From Bacillota bacterium (GTDB lineage Bacteria; Bacillota; Clostridia; Lachnospirales; CAG-274): 34,983 bases of DNA. Below the pieces are notes generated by a model. The model saw only the letters and a program-made list of their open reading frames with translations, did not search any database and was not told where the DNA came from. Shown here piece after piece: positions 25,928-34,843 of the stretch; positions within the stretch are counted from its first letter, which is position 1; every line of letters starts with the position of its first letter. The position numbers were made by a program, and so were the translations under genes. The DNA lies in assembly GCA_017460805.1 (NCBI GenBank), contig JAFUAF010000007.1, positions 1-34,983 of the forward strand. The letters are read 5' to 3'.

Positions 25928-26662
25928 TTGAAAGCACTTATACTTGTGGCGGGCTATGCGACACGACTTTACCCGCTTACGATAAATACACCCAAGCCTT
26001 TGCTTGAGGTAGGAGGCAAGCCGATAATCAACTATATCGTAGAGGAGATAAACACGGTTGAAGCCGTGGACGAGATATATGTTGTCAGCAACCATAAATT
26101 TGCGGGGCATTTTGAGACCTGGGCTGCACAGCTTAACAATCCCGTGCCCATAAGCGTACTTGACGACGGTACTTCCACCGAGGAGACCCGCCGTGGTGCA
26201 ATAGGCGATATACAGTTTACTATCGACGAGAAGAAGATAGACGACGATTTGATGATAATTGCGGGCGATACGCTTTTCACTTTTGCCCTTAAAGAATACT
26301 ACGAGTATTTCAAGGCAAAACAGGACGACTGTGTTGTGGTAAGGGAATTTAACGATGTGGAGAGGTTAAAGCAAATGGGTGTTGTTCAGCTTGGCGAAAA
26401 CGACATTATAACAAGCTTTGAGGAAAAGCCTGCCGAGCCGAAGAGCAACAAGGTCGCTTTTGCCGCTTATATCTACAGAAGAGATACCGTTCCCCAAATC
26501 AAGACCTACCTTGAAGAGGGCAATAAACCCGATGCTCCGGGTAATTTCCTTGCATGGCTGTACACCAGAAAACCGGTTTTTGCCTGGGTAATGAACGGCG
26601 ACTGCTACGATATCGGTACACATAAATCTCTTGAAGAGGTAAACGAAATTTTTAAAAAATAA
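25928..26662 (+). CDS. Sugar nucleotidyltransferase (RmlA-like)
   Basis: A single-domain NTP transferase of 244 residues that makes an NDP-sugar from a sugar-1-phosphate. The signature LVAGYATRLYPLT followed by PKPLLEVGGKP is at the N-terminus. Metal-binding AGDTLF, SFEEKPAEPKSN and CYDIGTHKSLEEV follow. It lacks the C-terminal hexapeptide repeats of GlmU/GlgC. The start is TTG after AAAAGGGG. It is shorter than the RmlA at 2389-3300 and differs at the motif (GYATR rather than GGSGTR), so its substrate may differ. Confidence 0.88.
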   Translation: MKALILVAGYATRLYPLTINTPKPLLEVGGKPIINYIVEEINTVEAVDEIYVVSNHKFAGHFETWAAQLNNPVPISVLDDGTSTEETRRGAIGDIQFTIDEKKIDDDLMIIAGDTLFTFALKEYYEYFKAKQDDCVVVREFNDVERLKQMGVVQLGENDIITSFEEKPAEPKSNKVAFAAYIYRRDTVPQIKTYLEEGNKPDAPGNFLAWLYTRKPVFAWVMNGDCYDIGTHKSLEEVNEIFKK

Positions 26663-26667
26663 ATCCA

Positions 26668-26707
26668 AACGATGCACCGTATAAATCAACGGCTGCATCG
26701 TTTTTTT
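26668..26707 (+). terminator. Rho-independent terminator of the sugar transferase operon
   Basis: AACGATGCA-CCGT pairs with ACGG-C-TGCATCGTT, with a one-base bulge, followed by T7. Confidence 0.85.
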
Positions 26708-26732
26708 GGTTGAAGGACACACGGCAGAAGCG

Positions 26733-26835
26733 TTTTATGAAGAGTATCAGACAGGAAAGTCCGGAATTATTTTATGAAGAACATCTCCGGAGCGTTTTAT
26801 GAAGAACATCAAGCCGAATTATTTTATGAAGAACA
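26733..26835. repeat. Four short direct repeats of TTTTATGAAGA
   Basis: Copies start at 26733, 26770, 26795 and 26822 (periods 37, 25 and 27). Three extend to TTTTATGAAGAACA. They lie between two convergent terminators. Short frames through them read ELFYEEH-like peptides but are broken by frameshifts, so this may be a decayed gene or a simple repeat. Confidence 0.55.
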
Positions 26836-26859
26836 AACGGCAGGGAAGTCCTTTTTTTG

Positions 26860-26893
26860 AAAAGAAAAACTGCCGCAGGATAAACCGCGGCAG
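26860..26893 (-). terminator. Rho-independent terminator of rny
   Basis: On the minus strand CTGCCGC and GCGGCAG (26893-26887 and 26876-26870) form a stem followed by TTTTTCTTTT, 20 bp after the rny stop. Confidence 0.8.
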
Positions 26894-26912
26894 CGTAATA
26901 GATCGTGTTAAA

Positions 26913-28493
26913 TTATTGTGCGTAGTCTACGGCTCTTGTTTCCCTTATAAGGTTTACCTTTATTTTGCCCGGGTATTCAAGTTCCGTTTCGATTTTCTTG
27001 GAAATATCATGTGCCATAATTGTAAGCTGGTCGTCCGATACTTCCTCGGGTACTATCATAACTCGCAACTCACGGCCTGCCTGAATTGCGAAAGATTTTT
27101 CAACGCCCTTAAAGGAGTCGGCAATTTCTTCAAGCGACTGCAAACGCTTGATATAAGACTCCAGTGTTTCGCGCCTTGCGCCGGGTCTTGCGGCCGATAT
27201 TGCATCTGCTGCCTGAACCAGTACGGCGATCGTGCTCTGCGGCTCCACATCTCCGTGGTGAGCCTCAACAGCATTTATAATAGTGGCGCTTTCATGATAC
27301 TTGCGGCACAGGTTTGCGCCCAGTTCTATATGCGAACCTTCCATATCATGGTCTATTGCCTTGCCTATGTCGTGCAGAAGTCCCGCACGTTTTGCAAGTG
27401 TGATATCAACACCCAGCTCCGCAGCCATAATGCCGCAAAGGTGTGATACTTCGATAGAATGTTTAAGTACATTCTGTCCGTAACTTGTCCTGAATTTAAG
27501 TTTACCCAAAAGTCGTACAAGTTCGGGGTGGAGATTATGTACACCCGTTTCAAAGGTAGCGGCCTCGCCCTCTTCCTTGATGGATGCTTCAACCTCTTTT
27601 CTGGCCTTTTCAACCATTTCTTCGATTCTTGCAGGATGTACCCTGCCGTCGATGATCAGTTTTTCCAAAGCTATACGTGCAATTTCTCGCTTCATTGCGT
27701 CAAAGCCCGATAAAATAACAGCCTCGGGTGTGTCGTCAATAATAAGCTCAATGCCTGTGAGTGATTCAAGGGTACGGATATTGCGTCCCTCGCGTCCGAT
27801 TATTCTGCCCTTCATTTCATCATTGGGCAATGAAACAACACTTACCGTTGTTTCGGCAACATGGTCGGCAGCGCAGCGCTGTATAGCGTTTGCGATGATC
27901 TCCTTTGCCTTTTTGTCGGCCTCGGATCTGGCCTTGGTCTCCATTTCCTTGATAAGAACGGCTGTCTCGTGCTGAAGATCGTTTTGCACTGATGCAAAAA
28001 GATACTCTTTCGCCTGTTCGGCAGACATGCCCGCTATTCTTTCAACCTCTGCGATATGCTGCTTTTCAAGGGCTTCTATCTCGGAAGCACGCTTGTCAAG
28101 CTCCTCGCTTTTGCGCTGCAACTGATTGTCGCGCTTGTCAAGGCTCTCGGAACGCTTATCAAGACTTTCTTCTTTCTTTTCCAGTCGTTTTTCCTGTCGC
28201 TGTACTTCGTTTTTGCGGTCTTTACATTCTTTTTCAATGTCGTTTTTGACCTTTAAGCCTTCTTCCTGTGCGGCAAGCAAAATTTCTTTCTTTTCCGCAT
28301 CGGCACCGCGCTTTATTTCTTCGGCGGCCTTTTTGGCTTCAAGCTTTATATTCTCGGCTTCACGCTCGGCAGAACCGATAGCGCCTTCGGCGGTCTTTTT
28401 GCGCCAATTATAGCCAAGGACATAGCCAATGACCAAAGCAAGTACTACAGCAACAAGGATGATAATCAACTTACCTAATCCTATGCTAAGCAA
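26913..28493 (-). CDS. rny: Ribonuclease Y
   Basis: RNase Y is the membrane-bound endonuclease that starts mRNA decay in many Firmicutes. The 526-residue protein has an N-terminal membrane helix (about 7-28), a long charged coiled coil (about 35-200), a KH domain with [10 protein letters not shown] (229-238) and an HD domain with H345 and H374-D375 (LLHDIGKA). The start is TTG, placed 10 nt after GGAGG. It runs toward the sugar transferase operon, from which it is separated by two terminators. Confidence 0.96.
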   Translation of the reverse strand: MLSIGLGKLIIILVAVVLALVIGYVLGYNWRKKTAEGAIGSAEREAENIKLEAKKAAEEIKRGADAEKKEILLAAQEEGLKVKNDIEKECKDRKNEVQRQEKRLEKKEESLDKRSESLDKRDNQLQRKSEELDKRASEIEALEKQHIAEVERIAGMSAEQAKEYLFASVQNDLQHETAVLIKEMETKARSEADKKAKEIIANAIQRCAADHVAETTVSVVSLPNDEMKGRIIGREGRNIRTLESLTGIELIIDDTPEAVILSGFDAMKREIARIALEKLIIDGRVHPARIEEMVEKARKEVEASIKEEGEAATFETGVHNLHPELVRLLGKLKFRTSYGQNVLKHSIEVSHLCGIMAAELGVDITLAKRAGLLHDIGKAIDHDMEGSHIELGANLCRKYHESATIINAVEAHHGDVEPQSTIAVLVQAADAISAARPGARRETLESYIKRLQSLEEIADSFKGVEKSFAIQAGRELRVMIVPEEVSDDQLTIMAHDISKKIETELEYPGKIKVNLIRETRAVDYAQ

Positions 28494-28605
28494 AGTCTTA
28501 ACACCTCCTATTTAATTTTCAATGTGCGATTATCCATAAACCCGAAAGGGTGGAATGATACATCATATTGCTGCGGTGGATAAGTAGCCGCAATAATACT
28601 ATTCT

Positions 28606-28634
28606 ATTGTATACTTTTTTTTCGCCGCTGTCAA
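28606..28634 (-). promoter_or_regulatory. Promoter of rny
   Basis: On the minus strand: TTGACA (28634-28629), a 17-bp spacer and TACAAT (28611-28606). It leaves a 5' leader of about 105 nt. Confidence 0.8.
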
Positions 28635-28651
28635 GTGGGTAATAAAAAAGA

Positions 28652-28680
28652 TTGCAAATAATGAAAAAAAATGTTAAAAT
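28652..28680 (+). promoter_or_regulatory. Promoter of the LRR-dockerin gene
   Basis: TTGCAA (28652-28657), a 17-bp spacer, and an extended -10 TGT-TAAAAT (28672-28680). It is divergent from the rny promoter, with the -35 boxes 18 bp apart. Confidence 0.7.
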
Positions 28681-28719
28681 GAGAATAACATGAGTAAATA
28701 AGTATAAGGGGGGATAAGC

Positions 28720-30867
28720 GTGAGAAAATTTACATCCTTTATTTTGATTTTAAGTTTGATATTTGCCTGTACCGCCGTTCCCGTGCAAAGCGGGGTAGAC
28801 AGCCTGAGCAGTGCGGAGGGAATGAGCGCCTATTATGATGACGACGGCATTATAAGGCTTATTTCCTTTGAAATTGGCGGGTTGCCCGAGGGGCTGAGCT
28901 ATTCTGTGGGCGGCAGCAGATTTGATGTTGTATCGGAGCTTGTGAGCGGCTGCGTGTTTGAATATCTGCCCGCAGATACCTGTGTGGTGTCGGGAAACTC
29001 GGTAAGCGTGAAATTAAGCTGCGGCAGTGAGGAAAAGACGATATCCGTGCCTGCGGTAAAAATAGTCGGCGGCAGCAAAGACGACTGGGAGGTATCGGCA
29101 GACGGTCATGTCATAGAGAGGTATTTCGGCAGCGAAAGCATAATAACCGTACCCAATTTTATTGACGGAAAGCCGATAATATCGGTCGGTGCGGGTGCAG
29201 GTCTCGGAAATCTGCTCAAAGGCAGCAGCTCCAAAATAAACGGGGCGGTCATTTCCGAGGGCATAACGGCTGTGAATTACGGGACCTTTGCCAATGTGAC
29301 TTCGCTTTCTTCGGTTATTCTGCCCGACTCGCTTAAAAGCATAGGCGACGGTGCGTTCTATAATACGGGTCTGTCGCAGACGATGCACTTTCCCGCTTCC
29401 CTGCGTGAGATCGGCGATCAGGCATTCCGAAAATCGGGGATAACGGATATCGAATTTTCAGACGGACTTGAAAGGATAGGGCAGCTTGCGTTTTATCAGT
29501 GCAGCAAGCTGAAAGGCGGGCTTAAACTGCCCGATACACTTAAAGTGATAGACTACGGCGCTTTTGCATACTGTTCCGGGCTGACGGGCGAACTTAAACT
29601 GCCCGCGTCCCTTACCGAAATAGGCGAAAGCTGTTTCCACAGCTGTGCGGGTTTTACGGGCGATCTTGTTATACCGGGAGGAGTAAAGTCGGTGCCGAAA
29701 CTGGCGTTCTGCTGCTGTACGGGCTTTAACGGAAAACTGGTTTTAAGCGAGGGTGTGGAGGAGATCGGCTATGTCGCATTCGGCGGTTCAAATTCTTCAA
29801 ATGCACCGAAATTCACTTCGATAGAATTTCCGTCAACGCTTAAACATATCGGTTTGTACTGTTTTCAGTACAGCAATGCGGTAAAGCATCTTGAACTGAA
29901 CGAGGGGCTTGAAATGATATCGGACGGCGCATTTGACCATATGACGGGGCTTGAAGATACCGTGATAGTGATACCGTCTACCGTAAAGACGATAGGCGGC
30001 GACTATGGAACGGAGGAAAATACGGGCTGCGGCGACCATGTATTCTATGATATGGGCAAAGATGCGTATTTTACGGCATTTGAAGTTGTGGAGGGCAATA
30101 AGTATTTTACCGCAAAAGACGGCGTTTTGTACAGTGCGGACATGACAAGAATGGTCGCGTATCCGCGGGGAAAGACGGACAGCAGATTTGTGATACCCGA
30201 TACGGTCACACAGATAGACCTGCTTTCGTTTTCAAGGCCTGCCTATCTTAAAACCATTGTCCTGCCCGATAATTATATTATAAGTGAGGCCGTTCCCGCA
30301 AATTCCCTCAATACCGACGGAAATAACTTTTCGGTCGCACTTTATGCCTATAACAATGTTGAGGCGGTGGAGGTAAACGAGACCAACCCCAATTATACCA
30401 GTGTTGACGGAGTTTTATATTCAAAGGATATGAAGTCCGTCCGGTTTATACCCCAGGCCGCACAGGGGGAGGTAACTATCGCGGACGGCTGTGAAAGGAT
30501 AGAAAAAGGCGCGGTGTATATTGCGGATGTGAACCGTGTTAAATGGGAAAAACTTATCCTGCCCGATTCACTTGACTATGTGGATATTGATGTCAGAACC
30601 ATGCTTAACGAGACCATGAATACGGCAAGAACAAATAAGGTAAGCGACAGAGTGGTCTACGGCGGCGATATGTATATAATCTATTTAAAGGGCGATGCAG
30701 ACCTGTCGGGAGAAGTGGATCATGTAGATGTAAAAGCGGTGCTTTCGGGCAGTGCAAACGGCGATACAAGCGTATTCAATAAGTATTCCGCCGATGTTAA
30801 TGACGACGGCAAGGTAAATATTGTTGATGCGGTGCTTATAATGCAAAAAATCGAAGAAGAGCAATAA
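28720..30867 (+). CDS. Secreted BspA-like leucine-rich repeat protein with C-terminal dockerin
   Basis: A 715-residue exported protein. The start is GTG after AAGGGGGG. Residues 1-24 look like a signal peptide. From about 140 to 430 and again from about 480 to 620 there are LRR_5 (BspA-type) repeats of the form I-LP-SLK-IGDGAFY-. Residues 657-715 form two dockerin-type calcium-binding repeats, DADLSGEVDHVDVKAVL and DVNDDGKVNIVDAVLIM. The dockerin suggests attachment to a cohesin-bearing scaffold or surface protein, none of which is in the window. Ligand unknown. An isolated hairpin follows it (30885-30924). Confidence 0.9.
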   Translation: MRKFTSFILILSLIFACTAVPVQSGVDSLSSAEGMSAYYDDDGIIRLISFEIGGLPEGLSYSVGGSRFDVVSELVSGCVFEYLPADTCVVSGNSVSVKLSCGSEEKTISVPAVKIVGGSKDDWEVSADGHVIERYFGSESIITVPNFIDGKPIISVGAGAGLGNLLKGSSSKINGAVISEGITAVNYGTFANVTSLSSVILPDSLKSIGDGAFYNTGLSQTMHFPASLREIGDQAFRKSGITDIEFSDGLERIGQLAFYQCSKLKGGLKLPDTLKVIDYGAFAYCSGLTGELKLPASLTEIGESCFHSCAGFTGDLVIPGGVKSVPKLAFCCCTGFNGKLVLSEGVEEIGYVAFGGSNSSNAPKFTSIEFPSTLKHIGLYCFQYSNAVKHLELNEGLEMISDGAFDHMTGLEDTVIVIPSTVKTIGGDYGTEENTGCGDHVFYDMGKDAYFTAFEVVEGNKYFTAKDGVLYSADMTRMVAYPRGKTDSRFVIPDTVTQIDLLSFSRPAYLKTIVLPDNYIISEAVPANSLNTDGNNFSVALYAYNNVEAVEVNETNPNYTSVDGVLYSKDMKSVRFIPQAAQGEVTIADGCERIEKGAVYIADVNRVKWEKLILPDSLDYVDIDVRTMLNETMNTARTNKVSDRVVYGGDMYIIYLKGDADLSGEVDHVDVKAVLSGSANGDTSVFNKYSADVNDDGKVNIVDAVLIMQKIEEEQ

Positions 30868-30884
30868 AACTTAAATAACCGTGT

Positions 30885-30924
30885 AAAAAAGGCTTTGAAG
30901 AAAAATGTTATTTCTTCAAAGCCG
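30885..30924 (-). repeat. 40-bp hairpin repeat, left copy
   Basis: AAAAAA followed by GGCTTTGAAGAAA / TTTCTTCAAAGCC with a 7-nt loop, then G. It is identical to 31686-31725. On the plus strand no T-run follows, so it would terminate only minus-strand transcripts. It lies 18 bp after the LRR-dockerin gene. Confidence 0.9.
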
Positions 30925-31041
30925 CTTGATTGTGGCGGAAAGTTTTGTGATTCGCTTAAATTTTGTCGGCATTTATAAAAAATTCCTCCAAGTGTTACCA
31001 TATAATGAAATTTATTAAATAAAATTGTCTTACAAAAAGTA

Positions 31042-31070
31042 TTGCGTATATTATGTATATGTGATATAAT
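31042..31070 (+). promoter_or_regulatory. Promoter of brnTA
   Basis: TTGCGT (31042-31047), a 17-bp spacer, and TATAAT (31065-31070) preceded by TG. The spacer is an AT-rich near-dyad that could be the BrnA operator; that is inference from the known autoregulation of this family. Confidence 0.7.
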
Positions 31071-31096
31071 TAATTTAAAGAAAGAGATGATACAAG

Positions 31097-31384
31097 ATGC
31101 GCTTTGAATGGAATGAGAAGAAAGAAGAAATCAATATCCAAAAACATGGTATAGACTTTAGAACGGCATCTCTTGTTTTCGGTGATGACAACAGAATAGA
31201 AAAATATGATGAAGCTCACAGCACATATTGGGAAGATAGATATATAACTATCGGTATTTCTGTTAATACTACCTTGACAATGGTCGTTTATACTGAAAGA
31301 AATGAAAATGTGATAAGAATAATATCGGCTCGGTTAGCCAATAAAAAAGAGGAGGTTGAATATTATGGTAACAGTAGAAATTGA
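31097..31384 (+). CDS. brnT: BrnT-family toxin
   Basis: A 95-residue protein of the BrnT type, a RelE-like ribonuclease toxin. FEWNEKKEEINIQKHGIDF at the N-terminus and the RIISARLANKKEEVEYY end are family hallmarks. The gene is AT-rich and uses its own promoter. It overlaps its antitoxin gene by 20 nt, as in other brnTA pairs where the toxin comes first. Lies between two identical hairpin repeats. Confidence 0.9.
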   Translation: MRFEWNEKKEEINIQKHGIDFRTASLVFGDDNRIEKYDEAHSTYWEDRYITIGISVNTTLTMVVYTERNENVIRIISARLANKKEEVEYYGNSRN

Positions 31385-31673
31385 TGTAAAAAAGCCGCCT
31401 ACACCCGAACAGATAGCAATGATTGAAAAAGCAAAACAAATGCCCATAACCTATGACGAGGACTGCCCCGAACTTACGGAGGAGCAGTTAAAGCAATTTC
31501 GCCGTGTGTCCGAGATCAGGCGTGAAGAACGCAGAAAGCAGACCGTTACACTGCGTATTTCGCCGCAGGCGCTGGAAAAGGCAAGATCACTCGGAAAAGG
31601 CTATACTTCCGTATTAAGCCGCATTTTGGAAAGTGTGCTTAATGACAATGACCTTATAGAACATTTTTTATGA
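31365..31673 (+). CDS. brnA: BrnA-family antitoxin
   Basis: A 102-residue antitoxin expected to bind BrnT and repress the operon. The C-terminal part, with TVTLRISPQALEKARSLGKGYTSVLSRILE, looks like a ribbon-helix-helix DNA-binding domain of the CopG/BrnA type; the N-terminal part is charged and would wrap the toxin. The ATG at 31365 follows GGAGG (31351-31355) at good spacing; an in-frame TTG at 31356 is rejected. Followed by a hairpin that works as a terminator. Confidence 0.88.
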   Translation: MVTVEIDVKKPPTPEQIAMIEKAKQMPITYDEDCPELTEEQLKQFRRVSEIRREERRKQTVTLRISPQALEKARSLGKGYTSVLSRILESVLNDNDLIEHFL

Positions 31674-31685
31674 TCTTTTACAGAC

Positions 31686-31736
31686 AAAAAAGGCTTTGAA
31701 GAAAAATGTTATTTCTTCAAAGCCGATTTTTATTTT
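31686..31736. terminator. 40-bp hairpin repeat, right copy (bidirectional terminator)
   Basis: Identical to 30885-30924 over 40 bp (31686-31725). Here T-runs flank it on both strands (GATTTTTATTTT on plus, TTTTTT on minus), so it terminates brnTA and the convergent pectate lyase gene. Confidence 0.88.
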
Positions 31737-33394
31737 CAGAATTTGTCTTTTACATCCTCAAGACTGACTGTCTTGCCGAAAACATCGCAATGCTGTTCGC
31801 CCGGGATCTTGTCATTGTATACATAGCTGTATATCATCTCGCGGTAAGCATAAACTTTCTCGCGAAGCTCGTCCTTATTGGCGGGCTCGGTTATCGTCAT
31901 GCCTGCGCTCGGCTCGTCGGGATACATCGTACCTGTCGGGTCGGCGATATTGTCAAAGCTCCATACAACGCCGTTTATGCTGTCTGCATTCATTTTTACC
32001 ATCTGGATATTCTCTACATTGTGGAATGAGAGGATATTCTTCATGTCGTAGTGCATACCGCCATTGCCGCTGTCGCAGTTCTGGTCAAAGCCCTTTGCAC
32101 GGTACTGAACGGCCGCTTTGCTGTTGCCGTAATGGTCGAATGCAATACAGTTTTCGATATATCTGTAGCCTGTCGAGTCGGACTCGGACGAACCGAACTT
32201 AAAGCCGTTCGGATTGCCGCCCCAGTTGGAGTACATCTTGGAATAATTGTTTGTATTGCCAAGCAGGTTCATAGTCACGTTAGGCCAGTTTTTCACCTTG
32301 CCCGTACTCTCGTCAACTTCAAATTCGCGGTTGTTGTACTTTGTTTCAAAATCGGGGTCATTTTTAAGTATAGTCTGTACATAGATAAGCTTTTTATCAA
32401 GCGGATAGCCCATTATATAGTCGTATTCGCCCGTAAATGTATTGGGATTGCCGTTGTGCCATGCAAGACACTCAACATAAGCAATATCGCTTATATAACG
32501 CTTGCCGTCGCTCATTCTGTCGTAGCTGTCCCAGCCGTCGTCGGCATTTTCCCATGCACGGCAGTTATAGAAATTGTTGCCGCCGCCTGCGCCTATCTTA
32601 ACGGAGAAACCGTCTGCATCCGCGCCGCTCTTTTGTACTATATCGCCGTTTCTGTAGCTGTCGCAGTTGATGAACTTGTTGTCATGGCTGCCGTTTGTAA
32701 CGGAGATACCGCTGTTGTTGTTGTAGCGGAATACGCAGTTTGTGAAAGTACATTCGCCCGCATTCTGATAGTTGGGGTCTTTCGAGTCGTTATCCTTTAT
32801 GCGGACACCGCAGTCACCCGCATTTTCTATTATCAGGTTTTTGAAATCATAACCCGTACCCTTGATATAAATACCGACACCTGCTTCGCCGCGGCTTGAA
32901 AGGCTGTCACGCAGCTTTGCAAAATCAAGTGAAGCACCTGTGCCGTCCTCGTTTGTAAGGCCGTAAAATTCCATGCCCGCATTGACGGTATTAAGGTCGA
33001 TACGCTCGGGGCACTCGATAGTGCCGTCAATGTATATCTTCTTCTGATTTGAACTTATCGCATTTTTAAGTGCCGAAAAATCCGAAACCACAACGCCGTC
33101 CGAGGTGTCTATTTCTTCCTTGTCCGATTTAATGTCAAATTCGGGCACCAAGGTCTTTTGCAGGATATAGCTTGCATCCGAAGCCGTTACCGTGCCGTCC
33201 TCGTCAAAGTCCGCCGCGGTTATCTGCTCCTGTGTAAGTCCCGTGCTGCTGCCCGTAAGCGTGTATTGTAATGCAAGTGTTGCATCCGTTGCCGTAATGC
33301 TGCCGTCCAGATCGACATCTCCCTTTGCGGCTGCAAAGCAATTTGTGCTCATCATAAGCACCGCAAGCAATACCGCCGTTTTGCTGTGTTTCAT
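31736..33394 (-). CDS. Secreted dockerin-bearing pectate lyase, PL9-like
   Basis: A 552-residue exported enzyme expected to cleave pectate by beta-elimination. Residues 1-23 are a signal peptide. A dockerin with two calcium repeats (DVDLDGSITATDATLAL and DFDEDGTVTASDASYIL) occupies about 24-85, so it is at the N-terminus rather than the usual C-terminus. A parallel beta-helix lyase domain follows from about 100. D261, D285, D286 and D289 (DADGF, ADDGWD) fit the PL9 calcium site, and K399 in NGFKFG fits the catalytic lysine. Between these lies an extra loop (about 312-390). It starts 34 bp after metK on the same strand with no terminator between, and GAGAGGGG is its ribosome site. Confidence 0.88.
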   Translation of the reverse strand: MKHSKTAVLLAVLMMSTNCFAAAKGDVDLDGSITATDATLALQYTLTGSSTGLTQEQITAADFDEDGTVTASDASYILQKTLVPEFDIKSDKEEIDTSDGVVVSDFSALKNAISSNQKKIYIDGTIECPERIDLNTVNAGMEFYGLTNEDGTGASLDFAKLRDSLSSRGEAGVGIYIKGTGYDFKNLIIENAGDCGVRIKDNDSKDPNYQNAGECTFTNCVFRYNNNSGISVTNGSHDNKFINCDSYRNGDIVQKSGADADGFSVKIGAGGGNNFYNCRAWENADDGWDSYDRMSDGKRYISDIAYVECLAWHNGNPNTFTGEYDYIMGYPLDKKLIYVQTILKNDPDFETKYNNREFEVDESTGKVKNWPNVTMNLLGNTNNYSKMYSNWGGNPNGFKFGSSESDSTGYRYIENCIAFDHYGNSKAAVQYRAKGFDQNCDSGNGGMHYDMKNILSFHNVENIQMVKMNADSINGVVWSFDNIADPTGTMYPDEPSAGMTITEPANKDELREKVYAYREMIYSYVYNDKIPGEQHCDVFGKTVSLEDVKDKF

Positions 33395-33428
33395 TTTGTG
33401 TTCCCCTCTCTATACCTTCCGTGTATTA

Positions 33429-34589
33429 TTAAAACTTGAAAACATCCTTTTTATCGGTCTTTTCCCAAGGCAGGTCGATATCCGTTCTGCCAAAGTGACC
33501 GTAAGCCGCTGTCTGCGCGTAAATAGGACGGCGAAGACCGAATGTGTCGATTATAGCCGACGGACGCAGGTCAAAATTCCTGCGTACTATCTCAACTATC
33601 TCGTCATCGCTTATCTTGCCCGTGCCATAGGTGTTGACAAGGATAGAAAGCGGCTGAGCCACACCGATAGCGTAAGCAAGCTGTATCTCGCACTTTTTGG
33701 CAATGCCGCTTGCAACTATATTTTTTGCAACATATCTTGCCGCATAAGCGCCCGAACGGTCTACCTTTGTCGGGTCTTTGCCGCTGAATGCACCGCCGCC
33801 GTGGCTTGCATATCCGCCGTAGGTGTCAACTATTATCTTTCTGCCCGTAAGGCCGCAGTCGCCCTGCGGTCCGCCAATTACAAAACGGCCTGTGGGGTTG
33901 ATGTAGTACTTTGTGTTTTCGTCCAAAAGCTCTGCGGGGATAACGGGCTTGATAACGTGTTCTATCATGTCTTTTTCTATCTGGTCGTGTGTGGCATCCT
34001 CGCTGTGCTGTGTGGAAATTACCACGCTGTCAATGCGAACGACTTTGTCGCCGTCATATTCTACCGTCACCTGACTTTTGCCGTCGGGACGAAGATATTT
34101 TAAAGTGCCGTTTTTGCGCACTTCGCTCAATCTGCGTGTAAGCTTGTGTGCAAGGTAGATCGGCATGGGCATATAAGCCTCGGTCTCGTCGCAGGCAAAA
34201 CCGAACATCATACCCTGGTCGCCCGCACCCGTGTCATGCTCGTCGCCGTCACGGCTTTCAAGCGAAGCATCAACACCCTGTGCAATATCGGGGCTCTGTG
34301 CCTTTAAGGATGTGATAACTGCGCAGCTGTCGCAGTCAAAACCGTACTTTGCACGGTCATAACCGATCCTGCGCACGGTCTCGCGCACCACGTTTTCAAT
34401 GTCTACATAACTTTTTGTCGTTACCTCGCCTGCAACCATGATAAGACCCGTGCTTGCAAGTGTTTCGCACGCAACGCGGGAATATGGATCCTGCTCCAGC
34501 ATGGCATCAAGTATTGCATCGGATATCTGATCGCATATCTTATCGGGATGTCCCTCGGTAACAGATTCGGATGTAAATAATCTTCTCAT
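33429..34589 (-). CDS. metK: S-adenosylmethionine synthase
   Basis: MetK makes S-adenosylmethionine from methionine and ATP. The 386-residue protein is normal length and shows [24 protein letters not shown] near the N-terminus (substrate and metal binding), [12 protein letters not shown] and the [22 protein letters not shown] loop. A strong AAAGGAG site precedes the ATG. The 5' leader is only about 70 nt, too short for a SAM-I riboswitch. The pectate lyase gene lies directly downstream. Confidence 0.97.
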   Translation of the reverse strand: MRRLFTSESVTEGHPDKICDQISDAILDAMLEQDPYSRVACETLASTGLIMVAGEVTTKSYVDIENVVRETVRRIGYDRAKYGFDCDSCAVITSLKAQSPDIAQGVDASLESRDGDEHDTGAGDQGMMFGFACDETEAYMPMPIYLAHKLTRRLSEVRKNGTLKYLRPDGKSQVTVEYDGDKVVRIDSVVISTQHSEDATHDQIEKDMIEHVIKPVIPAELLDENTKYYINPTGRFVIGGPQGDCGLTGRKIIVDTYGGYASHGGGAFSGKDPTKVDRSGAYAARYVAKNIVASGIAKKCEIQLAYAIGVAQPLSILVNTYGTGKISDDEIVEIVRRNFDLRPSAIIDTFGLRRPIYAQTAAYGHFGRTDIDLPWEKTDKKDVFKF

Positions 34590-34842
34590 TTTATTCTCCT
34601 TTTATGGTAAATGAAATTATATATTGGTTATTTAAAAAGCCATTTTAAGGCATTTTACTACATTAATATAATACCACCTATTAATTTTATTGTCAATATG
34701 AAGATAATTATGCCGAACGGAATTTATTTGTGCTTTGCGTATTATTGGTTTGAGATTCCCCATTTTTTGAGAACGAATATCTATAAAAACGCTAAATAAG
34801 CGGCTTGTGCATATATTACCGACTGTGATACAATATGCTGAA
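34590..34842. other. AT-rich leader region upstream of metK
   Basis: The metK promoter (34668-34696) and a weak hairpin (TAAAATGCC / GGCTTTTTA, about 34636-34660) are all that can be seen. The rest of the stretch shows no gene, and short ORFs on both strands lack ribosome sites. Confidence 0.5.
34668..34696 (-). promoter_or_regulatory. Promoter of metK
   Basis: On the minus strand: TTGACA (34696-34691), a 17-bp spacer and TATTAT (34673-34668). Confidence 0.8.
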
Positions 34843-34843
34843 A

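Noticed and set aside
26733-26835. CRISPR array
   Set aside because: The direct repeats are only 11-14 bp, spacing is irregular, there are four copies and no cas genes.
26799-27446. 215-residue plus-strand ORF opposite rny
   Set aside because: It overlaps the rny C-terminal coding region and its terminator; no ribosome site or domain.
32051-32899. 282-residue plus-strand ORF opposite the pectate lyase
   Set aside because: A mirror of the lyase frame; hydrophobic Val/Ala-rich peptide is a typical codon-shadow artefact.
34590-34700. SAM riboswitch upstream of metK
   Set aside because: The leader is about 70 nt and lacks the four-way junction of SAM-I; only one weak hairpin is visible.
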